Positions 6,173 to 13,176 of a DNA stretch of 13,176 nt are shown here, piece after piece. Made by a program: the position numbers and the translations under genes. Numbering within the stretch: position 1 is the first letter of the stretch; every line of letters begins with the position of its first letter. The notes under the pieces were generated by a model that worked only from the letters and a program-made list of their open reading frames with translations, did not search any database and had not been told where the DNA came from. Origin of the DNA: Candidatus Omnitrophota bacterium (GTDB taxonomy: Bacteria > Omnitrophota > Gorgyraeia > Gygaellales > Profunditerraquicolaceae). The stretch lies in the NCBI GenBank assembly GCA_018818365.1, contig JAHISH010000043.1:1-13176 (forward strand), read 5' to 3'.

Positions 6173-7111
6173 TTAGGAAAGCGGTTTCTTTGACTTACAA
6201 TAATCCAGAATTATCTGTTTATGATCGAAGGCAAAACAAAATCTTTCTAACTCATTGACTTTCATAACCTTAATACCCGCTGCATCGTCGCCGGCTTGAG
6301 GAGTCCCTTTTCCTTGAGCAATAAAGACGGTGCCGATAGTATGAAAACGCGGATCTCGGCCAAATTGTGAATATGTATGGAATTGCCGAATACCCTCTAA
6401 CTCCAAACCTGTTTCTTCCTTTGCTTCACGTGTCACCGCATCCTCTAAACTCTCCCCATAATCCACAAATCCTCCCGGCAAAGCCCATCCAAACGGAGGA
6501 TTGCTGCGCTGTATAATCACTACCCCCTCATTTATTTCGATAATTACATCTACCGTGCAAAACGGCCCGCCCTGTAGCGATTCAGTCACATGGGTAAGAT
6601 AGGTGACCACACCCTTCTGAAAAACCTCATACGCTTCTTGATCAAAAAGGCAAAAGATGACCTCTTGCAATGAAGAAGGCGTACGTAAATGTTTTAAAAC
6701 CTCCTGAGACATTATCTTAGCCGATGCCAAAAGCGAGAATCCTCCGACGCCGCAGCCTAATGCGGGGAAGGCAATCGAGCGTACCTTTAATTCTTCGGCT
6801 ACTTCCAGAGAACTCCTACAGGAATTCCTGATCTTATGTTCGTCGGTCTTAAAATCCATCCCCATAGTGGCAGCGTGAATAACATACTTTGCCTTAAGAC
6901 TCCCGGCGCAAGAATATGTTGCCTCTCCGATCTTTATAGGACCTTTCCTCACTACATCATCCTCAATGACCTTCCCGCCTTTTTTCCTTATTGCTCCGGC
7001 AACTCCTCCGCCCATAACCAGCTTATTGTTGGCGGCATTGACAATCGCATCTACGCTTAATTCAGTGATATCGCCTCGTACCACACGAACCTGGGTATTC
7101 TTGATTTTCAT
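6173..7111 (-). CDS. Macro domain-Nudix hydrolase fusion
   Basis: 312 residues. Residues 1-172 are a macro domain: RGDIT (12-16, the Asp that contacts adenine), NAAN (25-28), GGGVAGAI (34-41) and PALGCGVGGF (116-125) form the ADP-ribose pocket. Residues 183-305 are a Nudix hydrolase with a complete box GFVDYGE...REAKEETGL (214-236) that fits GX5EX7REUXEEXGU. The downstream TYSQFGRDPRFHTI is typical of ADP-ribose pyrophosphatases. The fusion suggests one polypeptide that binds ADP-ribose or removes acyl or ADP-ribosyl groups, then hydrolyses ADP-ribose to AMP and ribose phosphate; this is inference. It is cytoplasmic, with no signal peptide. It starts 7 bp after the YjbQ-family gene, and a GGAG lies 12 bases before the ATG. 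Confidence 0.92.
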   Translation of the reverse strand: MKIKNTQVRVVRGDITELSVDAIVNAANNKLVMGGGVAGAIRKKGGKVIEDDVVRKGPIKIGEATYSCAGSLKAKYVIHAATMGMDFKTDEHKIRNSCRSSLEVAEELKVRSIAFPALGCGVGGFSLLASAKIMSQEVLKHLRTPSSLQEVIFCLFDQEAYEVFQKGVVTYLTHVTESLQGGPFCTVDVIIEINEGVVIIQRSNPPFGWALPGGFVDYGESLEDAVTREAKEETGLELEGIRQFHTYSQFGRDPRFHTIGTVFIAQGKGTPQAGDDAAGIKVMKVNELERFCFAFDHKQIILDYCKSKKPLS

Positions 7112-7118
7112 ATCAAAC

Positions 7119-7535
7119 TCATTCTCCGATAATCTTTATTAAGACGCGTTTGCGGCGCTTGCCGTCAAACTCTCCGTAAAAAATCTGCTCCCACGGCCCG
7201 AAATCGAGCTTCCCATTGGTCACTGCCACTACTACTTCCCTGCCCATGACCGTACGCTTCAAATGCGAATCGCCGTTATCCTCGCCGCTTAGGTTATGCT
7301 GATATTTTTCTTTGCCATAGGGTGCAAGCTTCTCCAGCCACTGCGTAAAATCCCGATGAAGCCCATCCTCATCATCATTAATAAAAACACTGGCGGTAAT
7401 ATGCATCGCATTGACTAAACACAACCCTTCTTTGATTCCGCTCTTAGCTAATGCCTCTTCTACCTGACCAGTAATATTTATAAATTCCTGGCGATTCCTG
7501 GCATTAAACCATAATTGCTGCGTGAAAGACTTCAT
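7119..7535 (-). CDS. yjbQ: YjbQ/UPF0047 family protein
   Basis: 138 residues, the usual family length. Diagnostic motifs are [20 protein letters not shown] (residues 40-59), [21 protein letters not shown] (split around His91), and [20 protein letters not shown] near the C-terminus, ending in the usual [10 protein letters not shown] strand. His45, Glu56 and His91 lie in the conserved polar pocket. Some members have been reported to have weak thiamin phosphate synthase activity, but the physiological role is not settled. A good ribosome site (GGAG five bases before the ATG) lies inside the end of the protease gene, and the two genes overlap by four bases (ATGA), which indicates translational coupling. 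Confidence 0.93.
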   Translation of the reverse strand: MKSFTQQLWFNARNRQEFINITGQVEEALAKSGIKEGLCLVNAMHITASVFINDDEDGLHRDFTQWLEKLAPYGKEKYQHNLSGEDNGDSHLKRTVMGREVVVAVTNGKLDFGPWEQIFYGEFDGKRRKRVLIKIIGE

Positions 7536-8257
7536 AAACTCTCCAATATCAATTGCCTTTTCTTAAAATCGATCTGAAAATTAAATTGTTTTAGAAAAGA
7601 CATCCCCAGAAGCCCGTCGCGGATCCCCGCACCTTCACTCTCATCCATAAGTACCACTGCCTCCACATTCCTGGCTTCTGAATTTTGTACCGTTACACTC
7701 TCTAAAACAATAAAAGAGGCATTGACTTGCCTGCCATCGGCAACAATAAGCTTCTCCCCTTCCTTGGGTTTATTCAGAACAATACCTAATTTCTGGGCAA
7801 CGCTCTTCTTTAGGACTACTACCGACGCCCCGGTATCCAAGATCAAGGATGCCTTAACTTTTCCGTTGAGCAACACATCTACCAACATACCCTGGGTATC
7901 CTTGACGAATTCTATTGTCTTGGTCTTCTGCTGCTCCTGCATCCGCTGTTCAACCCCCTTAAGATGCTCTTCCCACCGTTGTCTGCTGACGCTCATTTGC
8001 GCCTGCGTCCTCTGTATCTCCTGCTTCCACTCATCGCGCATTTCTTTATCCTCTTCGGGAGTCGAACGCTCGATACGGCTGATCTCATCCATGCCAAAGG
8101 TAATCATACCCGAACAAACCTCTAATTCCACGCCATTCTTATTCTCCCGTTTAATCAAACCTTCGATATTCCTGCCGTTTTTAAGGAATAAAGTATCCGC
8201 GTGCGCGAACGAAACATGTAGCACTACACAAATCAACGCAAAAATAAGCTTTCTCAT
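7532..8257 (-). CDS. Exported retropepsin-like aspartic protease with coiled coil
   Basis: 241 residues. A signal peptide (1-20, cleavage after FAHA) is followed by a small beta domain (21-65: [13 protein letters not shown]...[12 protein letters not shown]) of the kind often found in exported proteins, a charged helical coiled coil (66-115), and a single retropepsin-like domain (120-241). The catalytic motif is LILDTGAS (Asp141-Thr-Gly), and [18 protein letters not shown] is the typical closing element. Only one Asp-Thr-Gly is present, so, as in retroviral proteases and bacterial clan AA members, it should work as a dimer. It would act in the periplasm; the target is unknown. GGGAG lies seven bases before the ATG. 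The NCS2 permease gene ends 20 bp upstream. Confidence 0.88.
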   Translation of the reverse strand: MRKLIFALICVVLHVSFAHADTLFLKNGRNIEGLIKRENKNGVELEVCSGMITFGMDEISRIERSTPEEDKEMRDEWKQEIQRTQAQMSVSRQRWEEHLKGVEQRMQEQQKTKTIEFVKDTQGMLVDVLLNGKVKASLILDTGASVVVLKKSVAQKLGIVLNKPKEGEKLIVADGRQVNASFIVLESVTVQNSEARNVEAVVLMDESEGAGIRDGLLGMSFLKQFNFQIDFKKRQLILESL

Positions 8258-8277
8258 TAATGATCTCCCGACTAATA

Positions 8278-9615
8278 TTATAACGCCTTAAGATACAAAA
8301 AGCGTAAAATAAATAATACCGACAATAGATACACCAACCACGAAACTTCCTTGCCCTTACCGCTGAATAATTTCAACGCGCTGTAACTGATAAAACCAAA
8401 GGCGATAGCGGTAGCGATACTGAAAGTAAGCGGCATTAAAAGTATCACAATAAAGGCCGGAATAGATTCGCTGTAATCCTTCCAATCTATTTTGAGGATC
8501 GAATGCAGCATCATGCTTCCCACGATAATCAGACTCGGAGCGGTTACCGGATAGAGGATATTCCCGGCAGCGCTCTGGAACCCTCCGCCGATCATCTTTA
8601 CCAATGGCGAAAAAAACAGCGCGGCTAAAAAGAGTAACCCCGTCACTACACTCGTCAGGCCGCTTCTTCCTCCGCAGGCGATACCGCTTGCGCTTTCGAT
8701 ATAGCTGGTCACGGTCGGAGTCCCGCAGGCAGCACCCACGCACGTACCAATGGCATCAGTCATCATCGCTTTTCCTGCACGAGGCAGCTTTCCCTGCTTC
8801 ATAAAACCGCCCAATTCCCCCACGCCTGCCAAGGTCCCAACTGTATCAAAGATATCCATAAACAGGAAGACAAAAATTATCGAAAATAACCCCACATTAA
8901 ACGCTCCGGCTAAATCCATCTTCAAGAATGTCGGCGCCATTGACGGCGGCATAGAAATCAACCCCTCATATTTTACTATGCCTAAAGGTACTGCTAACAT
9001 CGCAGTAATAAGAATCCCCCAGAGAATTGCTCCTTTGATATTTTTGATCAATAAGACCGAAGTAATCACCAATCCCGCAATAGACAATAAGACTGCCGGG
9101 CTTAATACATCGCCTAAGGTCACTAATGTCGCCGGATGCGCGACAATCACCCCCGCATTCATCAACCCTACAAACGCTATCAATAACCCGATCCCGCAGG
9201 CAATCGCATACCGAAGCGATGCGGGTATTGCCTCCATTAATGCCTGCCGACACTTGGTAAGGGTGAGGATAATAAAAAGAATGCCTTCGATAAAGACGCA
9301 CCCCAACGCGATTTGCCACGAAAACCCCATAGTAAGACAAACAGTATAGGTAAAGAACGCATTCTCCCCCATTCCCGGCGCGACAGCAATAGGGTAATTG
9401 ACATAGAGCCCCATGAGAATGGTAGCTACCGCAGCAGAAACACAAGTTGCCATCATTGCCGAGCCGAAATCCATTCCGGTCTGTGAAATCATCGCCGGAT
9501 TTACGAATATAATATAGGCCATGGTCATAAAGGTGGTCAGGCCGGCAATGACTTCAGTGCGTACGCTGGTATGGAGTTCTTTAAGTTTAAAGAAGTCTTC
9601 TAAGACTTTCTGCAT
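8278..9615 (-). CDS. NCS2/AzgA-like purine permease
   Basis: 445 residues, the normal length for the adenine/guanine/hypoxanthine branch (AzgA/PbuG/GhxP) of the NCS2 transporters. The N-terminus RTEVIAGLTTFMTMAYIIFVNP is diagnostic (shown in part), as are YPIAVAPGMGENAFF, FLFMDIFDTVGTLAGVGE and GTPTVTSYIESASGIACGGRSGLTSV, which form the substrate site. About a dozen hydrophobic segments are present. It should import purine bases across the inner membrane with protons; which base is not clear. It starts 41 bp after the ABC ATPase gene with no strong ribosome site; only a weak TTGCGG-17-TACAAT pair precedes it, so read-through from the ABC operon is likely. Confidence 0.93.
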   Translation of the reverse strand: MQKVLEDFFKLKELHTSVRTEVIAGLTTFMTMAYIIFVNPAMISQTGMDFGSAMMATCVSAAVATILMGLYVNYPIAVAPGMGENAFFTYTVCLTMGFSWQIALGCVFIEGILFIILTLTKCRQALMEAIPASLRYAIACGIGLLIAFVGLMNAGVIVAHPATLVTLGDVLSPAVLLSIAGLVITSVLLIKNIKGAILWGILITAMLAVPLGIVKYEGLISMPPSMAPTFLKMDLAGAFNVGLFSIIFVFLFMDIFDTVGTLAGVGELGGFMKQGKLPRAGKAMMTDAIGTCVGAACGTPTVTSYIESASGIACGGRSGLTSVVTGLLFLAALFFSPLVKMIGGGFQSAAGNILYPVTAPSLIIVGSMMLHSILKIDWKDYSESIPAFIVILLMPLTFSIATAIAFGFISYSALKLFSGKGKEVSWLVYLLSVLFILRFLYLKAL

Positions 9616-9656
9616 AGTGATTTATTGTAACCCAAACCCCGCATACCCGCAACAAT

Positions 9657-10742
9657 TTATACGTATAACCTCTGCTCCTGGGTATCGAAGAAGTATATCT
9701 TTGAGGGATCAAAAGCCAATTGCACTTTTGCCTGCGGAGACAAAAGAGGCAGTGCGTTTGTACGTACGGTGATCTCTATGTGCGGATCAAGGCGTACTCG
9801 CACAAAACTATCATCGCCGAGAGTTTCGGTAAAAACCACCTCTGCCTCCACCATTCCATCACGCTCGACAAATCTGACTGCGGAAGCACGCACCCCCACA
9901 TAAAGCTCTTTGCCGATATAACACTCTATTTTATTCTGCAACTGCTGCGGAAGAGTAATTACGCACCCTTCATGTTTTAGCGTAATAACACCATTCTTTT
10001 TAACCACAAAAAGGCGCATGATATTCATTGGGGGGCTTCCGATAAATCCTGCGACAAACAAATTCGCAGGATCATCATAAAGCTCGCAAGGAGAAGAGAC
10101 CTGCTGTATTACCCCATGGCGCATCACTACAATCTTCTCTCCCAGCGAGAGCGCCTCAGTCTGGTCATGGGTCACATAAAGTACGGTCTTCTTCAGGCGT
10201 CGGTGGAGTTTAATTAATTCCGCGCGCAGTTCGATACGCAATCGCGCGTCCAAATTTGAAAGCGGCTCATCAAAGAGAAAAAGCTCCGGCTCGCGCACAA
10301 TCGCCCTTCCTGTCGCCACGCGCTGGCGTTCTCCTCCGGAAAGTTCTCGCGGGAATCTCTTTAATTTATCCCGTATATTCAAACTTCTGGCAACCTGGGT
10401 AACCTTCTCCTTAATCTGCTCCTCTTTCTCTCCTTTAATCCTTAACCCAAAGGCAATATTCTCAAAGACCGAAAGGTGCGGATAGAGCGCATAACTCTGG
10501 AATACCATCGCGATATTTCTCTTATGCGGCGCTTTATCCGTGATATCCTCCACTCCAAGATAAATTCTCCCCTCGTCTGCCACTTCTAATCCTGCCACTA
10601 CATTAAGCAGTGTGGACTTCCCGCACCCAGAAGGGCCTAAAACTACACAAAAGGTCCCCTCTTCCACAGAAAGGTTAATATTCTGCAACGCAGGTGTCCT
10701 TCCGAAAGACTTACCTACATTTTCCAAACGTAATTCCGGCAT
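9657..10742 (-). CDS. ABC importer ATP-binding protein, MalK/UgpC type
   Basis: 361 residues. The nucleotide-binding domain shows Walker A GPSGCGKST (36-44), Q-loop Gln82, signature LSGGERQR (134-141), Walker B ELFLFDEP (153-160, catalytic Glu159), D-loop SNLDA and switch His192. Residues from about 240 form the TOBE/regulatory domain characteristic of CUT1 sugar and polyol importers; its C-terminus ends in AFDPSKIYFFD, usual for MalK-like proteins. It energises the two permeases encoded just upstream. AAAGGA six bases before the ATG is a good ribosome site, and only 3 bp separate it from the permease gene. Confidence 0.95.
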   Translation of the reverse strand: MPELRLENVGKSFGRTPALQNINLSVEEGTFCVVLGPSGCGKSTLLNVVAGLEVADEGRIYLGVEDITDKAPHKRNIAMVFQSYALYPHLSVFENIAFGLRIKGEKEEQIKEKVTQVARSLNIRDKLKRFPRELSGGERQRVATGRAIVREPELFLFDEPLSNLDARLRIELRAELIKLHRRLKKTVLYVTHDQTEALSLGEKIVVMRHGVIQQVSSPCELYDDPANLFVAGFIGSPPMNIMRLFVVKKNGVITLKHEGCVITLPQQLQNKIECYIGKELYVGVRASAVRFVERDGMVEAEVVFTETLGDDSFVRVRLDPHIEITVRTNALPLLSPQAKVQLAFDPSKIYFFDTQEQRLYV

Positions 10743-10745
10743 ACT

Positions 10746-11564
10746 CTATCCTTTTATCGCACCGGCCAAATAATCCGGCTTAAGATACTTCTGCAACGCA
10801 AAGGTAACTATTAGAACAGGGATGGTGATGATTGCCGCATAGGTTGCCGAAGAGAAAATGTCTCCTCGCGAAATATAGTAAAACATCTTAAGCGGCATCG
10901 TCGGCCGCGCTAAGCAAAGATACGAGGCATAGATGAATTCATCCCAGGAAAGCAGGAACGAAAACATCCCTGCCACCCCGATGCCTCCCATTGAAAGCGG
11001 CAAGACCACCTTGCGTAATGCGGCCATGCGGGAAGCTCCGTCGATACGCGCCTGCTTCTCCAATTCCTGCGGGATATTCGAGAATACCCCTACCAAGATA
11101 AAACAGGATACCGGCAAGATGCGAATTAGATGCGCCAATACCAAACCCGGGATTGTATCGAACAATCCGAACTTTATAAAACTTATGGCGATGGGCAACG
11201 CGATACTTACCTCCGGGACCATGCGGGAGACAAAGATAAAGATAACCAATATATAGCGAAGCCGGTAATCCAATTTTGAGATGCCGTAGGCAGCGGGGAT
11301 TGCGATCAACAGGCTTGCCGCGCTTGCCAAAAGAGCGGTAATAATACTTTTTCCAAGCGGTTCAAAGAATGTTTTGCCCGAAGCCAAGAGATCTTTAAAG
11401 TGCGCAAAGGTAATCTCATGCAATAGATACGGCGGCCTCTGGCTAAATGTCTCCTCGGGAGTACCTATTGCCACCCGCAAAAGGATATACAGCGGGAATA
11501 AAAAGAGCGCGACAAAAATTAGTATGACCAATAGCACTGCAATCGGCTTGGCAAAACGGCTCAT
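10746..11564 (-). CDS. ABC importer permease, MalG/UgpE type
   Basis: 272 residues with six hydrophobic segments, the common size of the second CUT1 permease. The EAA loop that docks on the ATPase reads EKQARIDGASRMAAL followed by KVVLPL. The ATG overlaps the stop of the preceding permease by four bases (ATGA), so the two are translationally coupled. The substrate cannot be deduced; sugars, polyols and glycerol phosphates are typical for this group. Confidence 0.93.
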   Translation of the reverse strand: MSRFAKPIAVLLVILIFVALFLFPLYILLRVAIGTPEETFSQRPPYLLHEITFAHFKDLLASGKTFFEPLGKSIITALLASAASLLIAIPAAYGISKLDYRLRYILVIFIFVSRMVPEVSIALPIAISFIKFGLFDTIPGLVLAHLIRILPVSCFILVGVFSNIPQELEKQARIDGASRMAALRKVVLPLSMGGIGVAGMFSFLLSWDEFIYASYLCLARPTMPLKMFYYISRGDIFSSATYAAIITIPVLIVTFALQKYLKPDYLAGAIKG

Positions 11565-12442
11565 GCGGCGGCAATCCCCCTCTTCCCTGTTAATCTGATA
11601 TACACCAATACTGCGAAGAGTATCATTCCCAAAAGCACCACGGCACTTGCTGCGGCAGTATAAGGATTATTGAATTCAGCGTACTCCAAATATGCGTAGG
11701 TACCAATAACCTTAAGGTTCTGCCCCATTAAAATCAAAGGAAGCGCAAAGATCCTAAAGGCATCTATTCCACGTATGATTACTGCCGCGGTAATCGAGGG
11801 CATTAATAACGGCAAGGTGATTCTTCTGAAGATATACCATGTACCTGCGCCGTCGATTCGCGCTGCCTTATAAAGCGTGCGGTCGATAGACTCCAATCCT
11901 GCCAATAGAATGAGCATCACTAATGGAGTTACCTTCCAGCAATCTGCCAAAGCAACCATACAAAGTGAAGGCAACCCTCCAGACATCCAATAGATCGGCG
12001 CAGAAAGCACTCCCATATCCATAAATATCCGGTTAAGCCATCCGGAAGTAGAGAAAAAGTATCCCATAATCACCCCTACCACCACCGTAGGTATTGCCAA
12101 GGGAAGAATAAACAACGGACGCACAAAACGGATAATCCGAGAATTCTTTGTCAGGAGTAATGCCAAGGCCAATCCGAGAATAATCTCCAGAAAAAGGCTG
12201 ACCACCGCGATAAAAATCGTATTCCCGAAGGCCTGACGGAATGCGCGTTGGCTAAAAAGTTCCTGATAGTGGATAAGGCTTAATGAGAAACCGGATTGAC
12301 TGTCAGCGGTAGGAAGCTGGAAGCTAAAAGAAATAAGCCTTGCGATCGGGAAAAACGTACAGACTAAAAGAAAGATCGCTAACGGAGAAATACAGAGGTA
12401 TTCAAAATAATACGCTCGTAGAGAGCGGGCTATTGCCTTCAC
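11561..12442 (-). CDS. ABC importer permease, MalF/UgpA type
   Basis: 293 residues with six hydrophobic segments. The EAA motif is present as YKAARIDGAGTWYIFRRITLP. The start codon is GTG (positions 12442-12440); no in-frame ATG lies between it and the upstream stop, and the ribosome site is weak, so translation probably depends on coupling to the binding-protein gene 12 bp upstream. It pairs with the MalG-type permease to form the membrane channel. Confidence 0.93.
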   Translation of the reverse strand: MKAIARSLRAYYFEYLCISPLAIFLLVCTFFPIARLISFSFQLPTADSQSGFSLSLIHYQELFSQRAFRQAFGNTIFIAVVSLFLEIILGLALALLLTKNSRIIRFVRPLFILPLAIPTVVVGVIMGYFFSTSGWLNRIFMDMGVLSAPIYWMSGGLPSLCMVALADCWKVTPLVMLILLAGLESIDRTLYKAARIDGAGTWYIFRRITLPLLMPSITAAVIIRGIDAFRIFALPLILMGQNLKVIGTYAYLEYAEFNNPYTAAASAVVLLGMILFAVLVYIRLTGKRGIAAA

Positions 12443-12454
12443 TTAATAGAAGTA

Positions 12455-13176
12455 TTATTGATACGCAGCCCTATCCTTATTCAACAATTCTTTATATTTA
12501 CGCAATGTCGGTTCAACGGGATTTGATTCGATGACAATCTCCCGGAATGCTTCAGTCACATACTTGGCGTATACCGGCCACCAGGGTACATTCTCCCTGA
12601 ATACGCCATGCCGCAGCGCCTCTACCACTGATTCGTAATGCGGGCGCTGCCACTCTTCTACCTTTGCGTAGGCATCGCTGCGGATAGACGGCCATCCCAA
12701 TTTAGAAACCAATATCTCCTGGATCTCTTTAGACTGCATAAATCTGATAAACGCCAATGCCAACTCCTTATTACGGCTATTTTTCGGAATGCCAAATACA
12801 TCTCCGCCGATCACATGAAACTCTCCTGCAGGGCCTTTCCATCCATGGTGGGTACTGATAAAGGGAAGTTTATAATCCTGAATGAGGATGGTAATTCCAA
12901 AAGGCCAATTCTGGGCGACAAATGCCTGCTGGCGGGCGAGGATTTCGTTGGTAGTATCCCATTTCGCGCGTTTTGACTCTTCCGAGACATAAGGCCAGAG
13001 TGACTGCAAGAAGCTAAATGCGGCAACGCACCCCTCATCATCGAACTCATAAGGGTTGCCTCCTGCCTGTAGGATGAATTCGTAGCATTGGGTTGCGGTA
13101 GGATTCCCTCCAAAGGCCTTCAGCAGCACGCGCGGTTCTTTTTCTCCCTCCTTCAACTTCTTCGCCACGCCCAAAA
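12455..13176 (-). CDS. ABC importer solute-binding protein, 5' end cut off
   Basis: About 240 C-terminal residues of a family 1 (sugar-type) extracellular binding protein, open to the right edge. The apparent TTG start at 13174 is simply an in-frame leucine codon near the edge. Recognisable parts are the Trp-rich ligand region (QNWPFGITIL), GGDVFGIPKNSRNKELALAFIRFM, typical of this family's second lobe hinge, and KEIQEILVSKLGWPSIRSD. Family members are usually 400-440 residues, so roughly 170-200 residues, including the signal peptide, lie outside the window. It delivers substrate to the permease pair encoded directly downstream. Confidence 0.9.
   Translation of the reverse strand, partial: LGVAKKLKEGEKEPRVLLKAFGGNPTATQCYEFILQAGGNPYEFDDEGCVAAFSFLQSLWPYVSEESKRAKWDTTNEILARQQAFVAQNWPFGITILIQDYKLPFISTHHGWKGPAGEFHVIGGDVFGIPKNSRNKELALAFIRFMQSKEIQEILVSKLGWPSIRSDAYAKVEEWQRPHYESVVEALRHGVFRENVPWWPVYAKYVTEAFREIVIESNPVEPTLRKYKELLNKDRAAYQ

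Noticed and set aside
7722..8291. Plus-strand frame of 189 residues opposite the retropepsin gene
   Set aside because: The minus-strand gene has a signal peptide, a DTG motif and a good ribosome site; the plus-strand frame is Ser/Cys-rich antisense noise.
8750..9349. Plus-strand frame of 199 residues opposite the purine permease
   Set aside because: Antisense of a well-conserved membrane protein gene; the translation shows no family features.
9616..9656. Promoter (TTGCGG-17-TACAAT) directly before the purine permease
   Set aside because: Only the -10 is convincing and the transcript would be almost leaderless; read-through from the ABC operon explains the layout equally well.
13172..13174. 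TTG as the true start of the binding protein
   Set aside because: The protein would lack a signal peptide and the whole first lobe; the frame remains open to the window edge, so the gene is simply cut.

Overview
The window looks like a piece of a bacterial chromosome of moderate GC with every supportable gene on the minus strand. The best taxonomic guess is Candidatus Omnitrophota (OP3). The guess rests on a very large exported protein whose N-terminus (signal peptide ending QQTGFA, then motifs such as NDSFWVNLRPDS, TIPTLTRPWIVPGE and RYAPLRQVYYSLILAQW) and C-terminal GGIDFRALPIV motif resemble a family I remember from Omnitrophota genomes. That is recall, not a search result.

Reading in the direction of transcription (from the right edge to the left): positions 13176-9657 hold a CUT1-type ABC importer in the order binding protein (5' end cut off by the window), permease, permease, MalK-like ATPase, with 12-bp, minus 4-bp and 3-bp junctions, so almost certainly one operon. 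It is followed 41 bp later by an NCS2/AzgA-type purine permease, then a closely packed trio: an exported retropepsin-like aspartic protease, a YjbQ/UPF0047 protein (4-bp overlap), and a macro domain-Nudix fusion likely to act on ADP-ribose metabolites.

After a short intergenic region with a plausible sigma70-type promoter comes the standout feature, a 1401-residue secreted or envelope protein (6087-1882). It is a string of modules: a family-specific N-terminal domain, a divergent kinase-like (APH-type) domain, a CheD/CNF-like deamidase domain with the Cys-His pair at the CheD spacing, a GNAT acetyltransferase-like domain, and a conserved C-terminal tail. The modules are separated by recurring Ser-Ser-Pro linkers. 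The gene also carries several palindromic GGGGAC...GTCCCC elements. One 34-bp copy occurs twice in opposite orientation and is therefore translated from both of its strands.

Beyond it are about 280 bp of non-coding, hairpin-rich DNA, a promoter, a small DUF192 lipoprotein (1602-1168) and a radical SAM/SPASM protein (from 1145, running off the left edge). There are no RNA genes, CRISPR arrays, transposases or complete insertion sequences that I can see. The most interesting hypothesis is that the giant protein is a modular effector or surface protein, built by domain shuffling at SSP linkers and palindromic repeats, and combining three protein- or small-molecule-modifying activities behind a Sec signal peptide.
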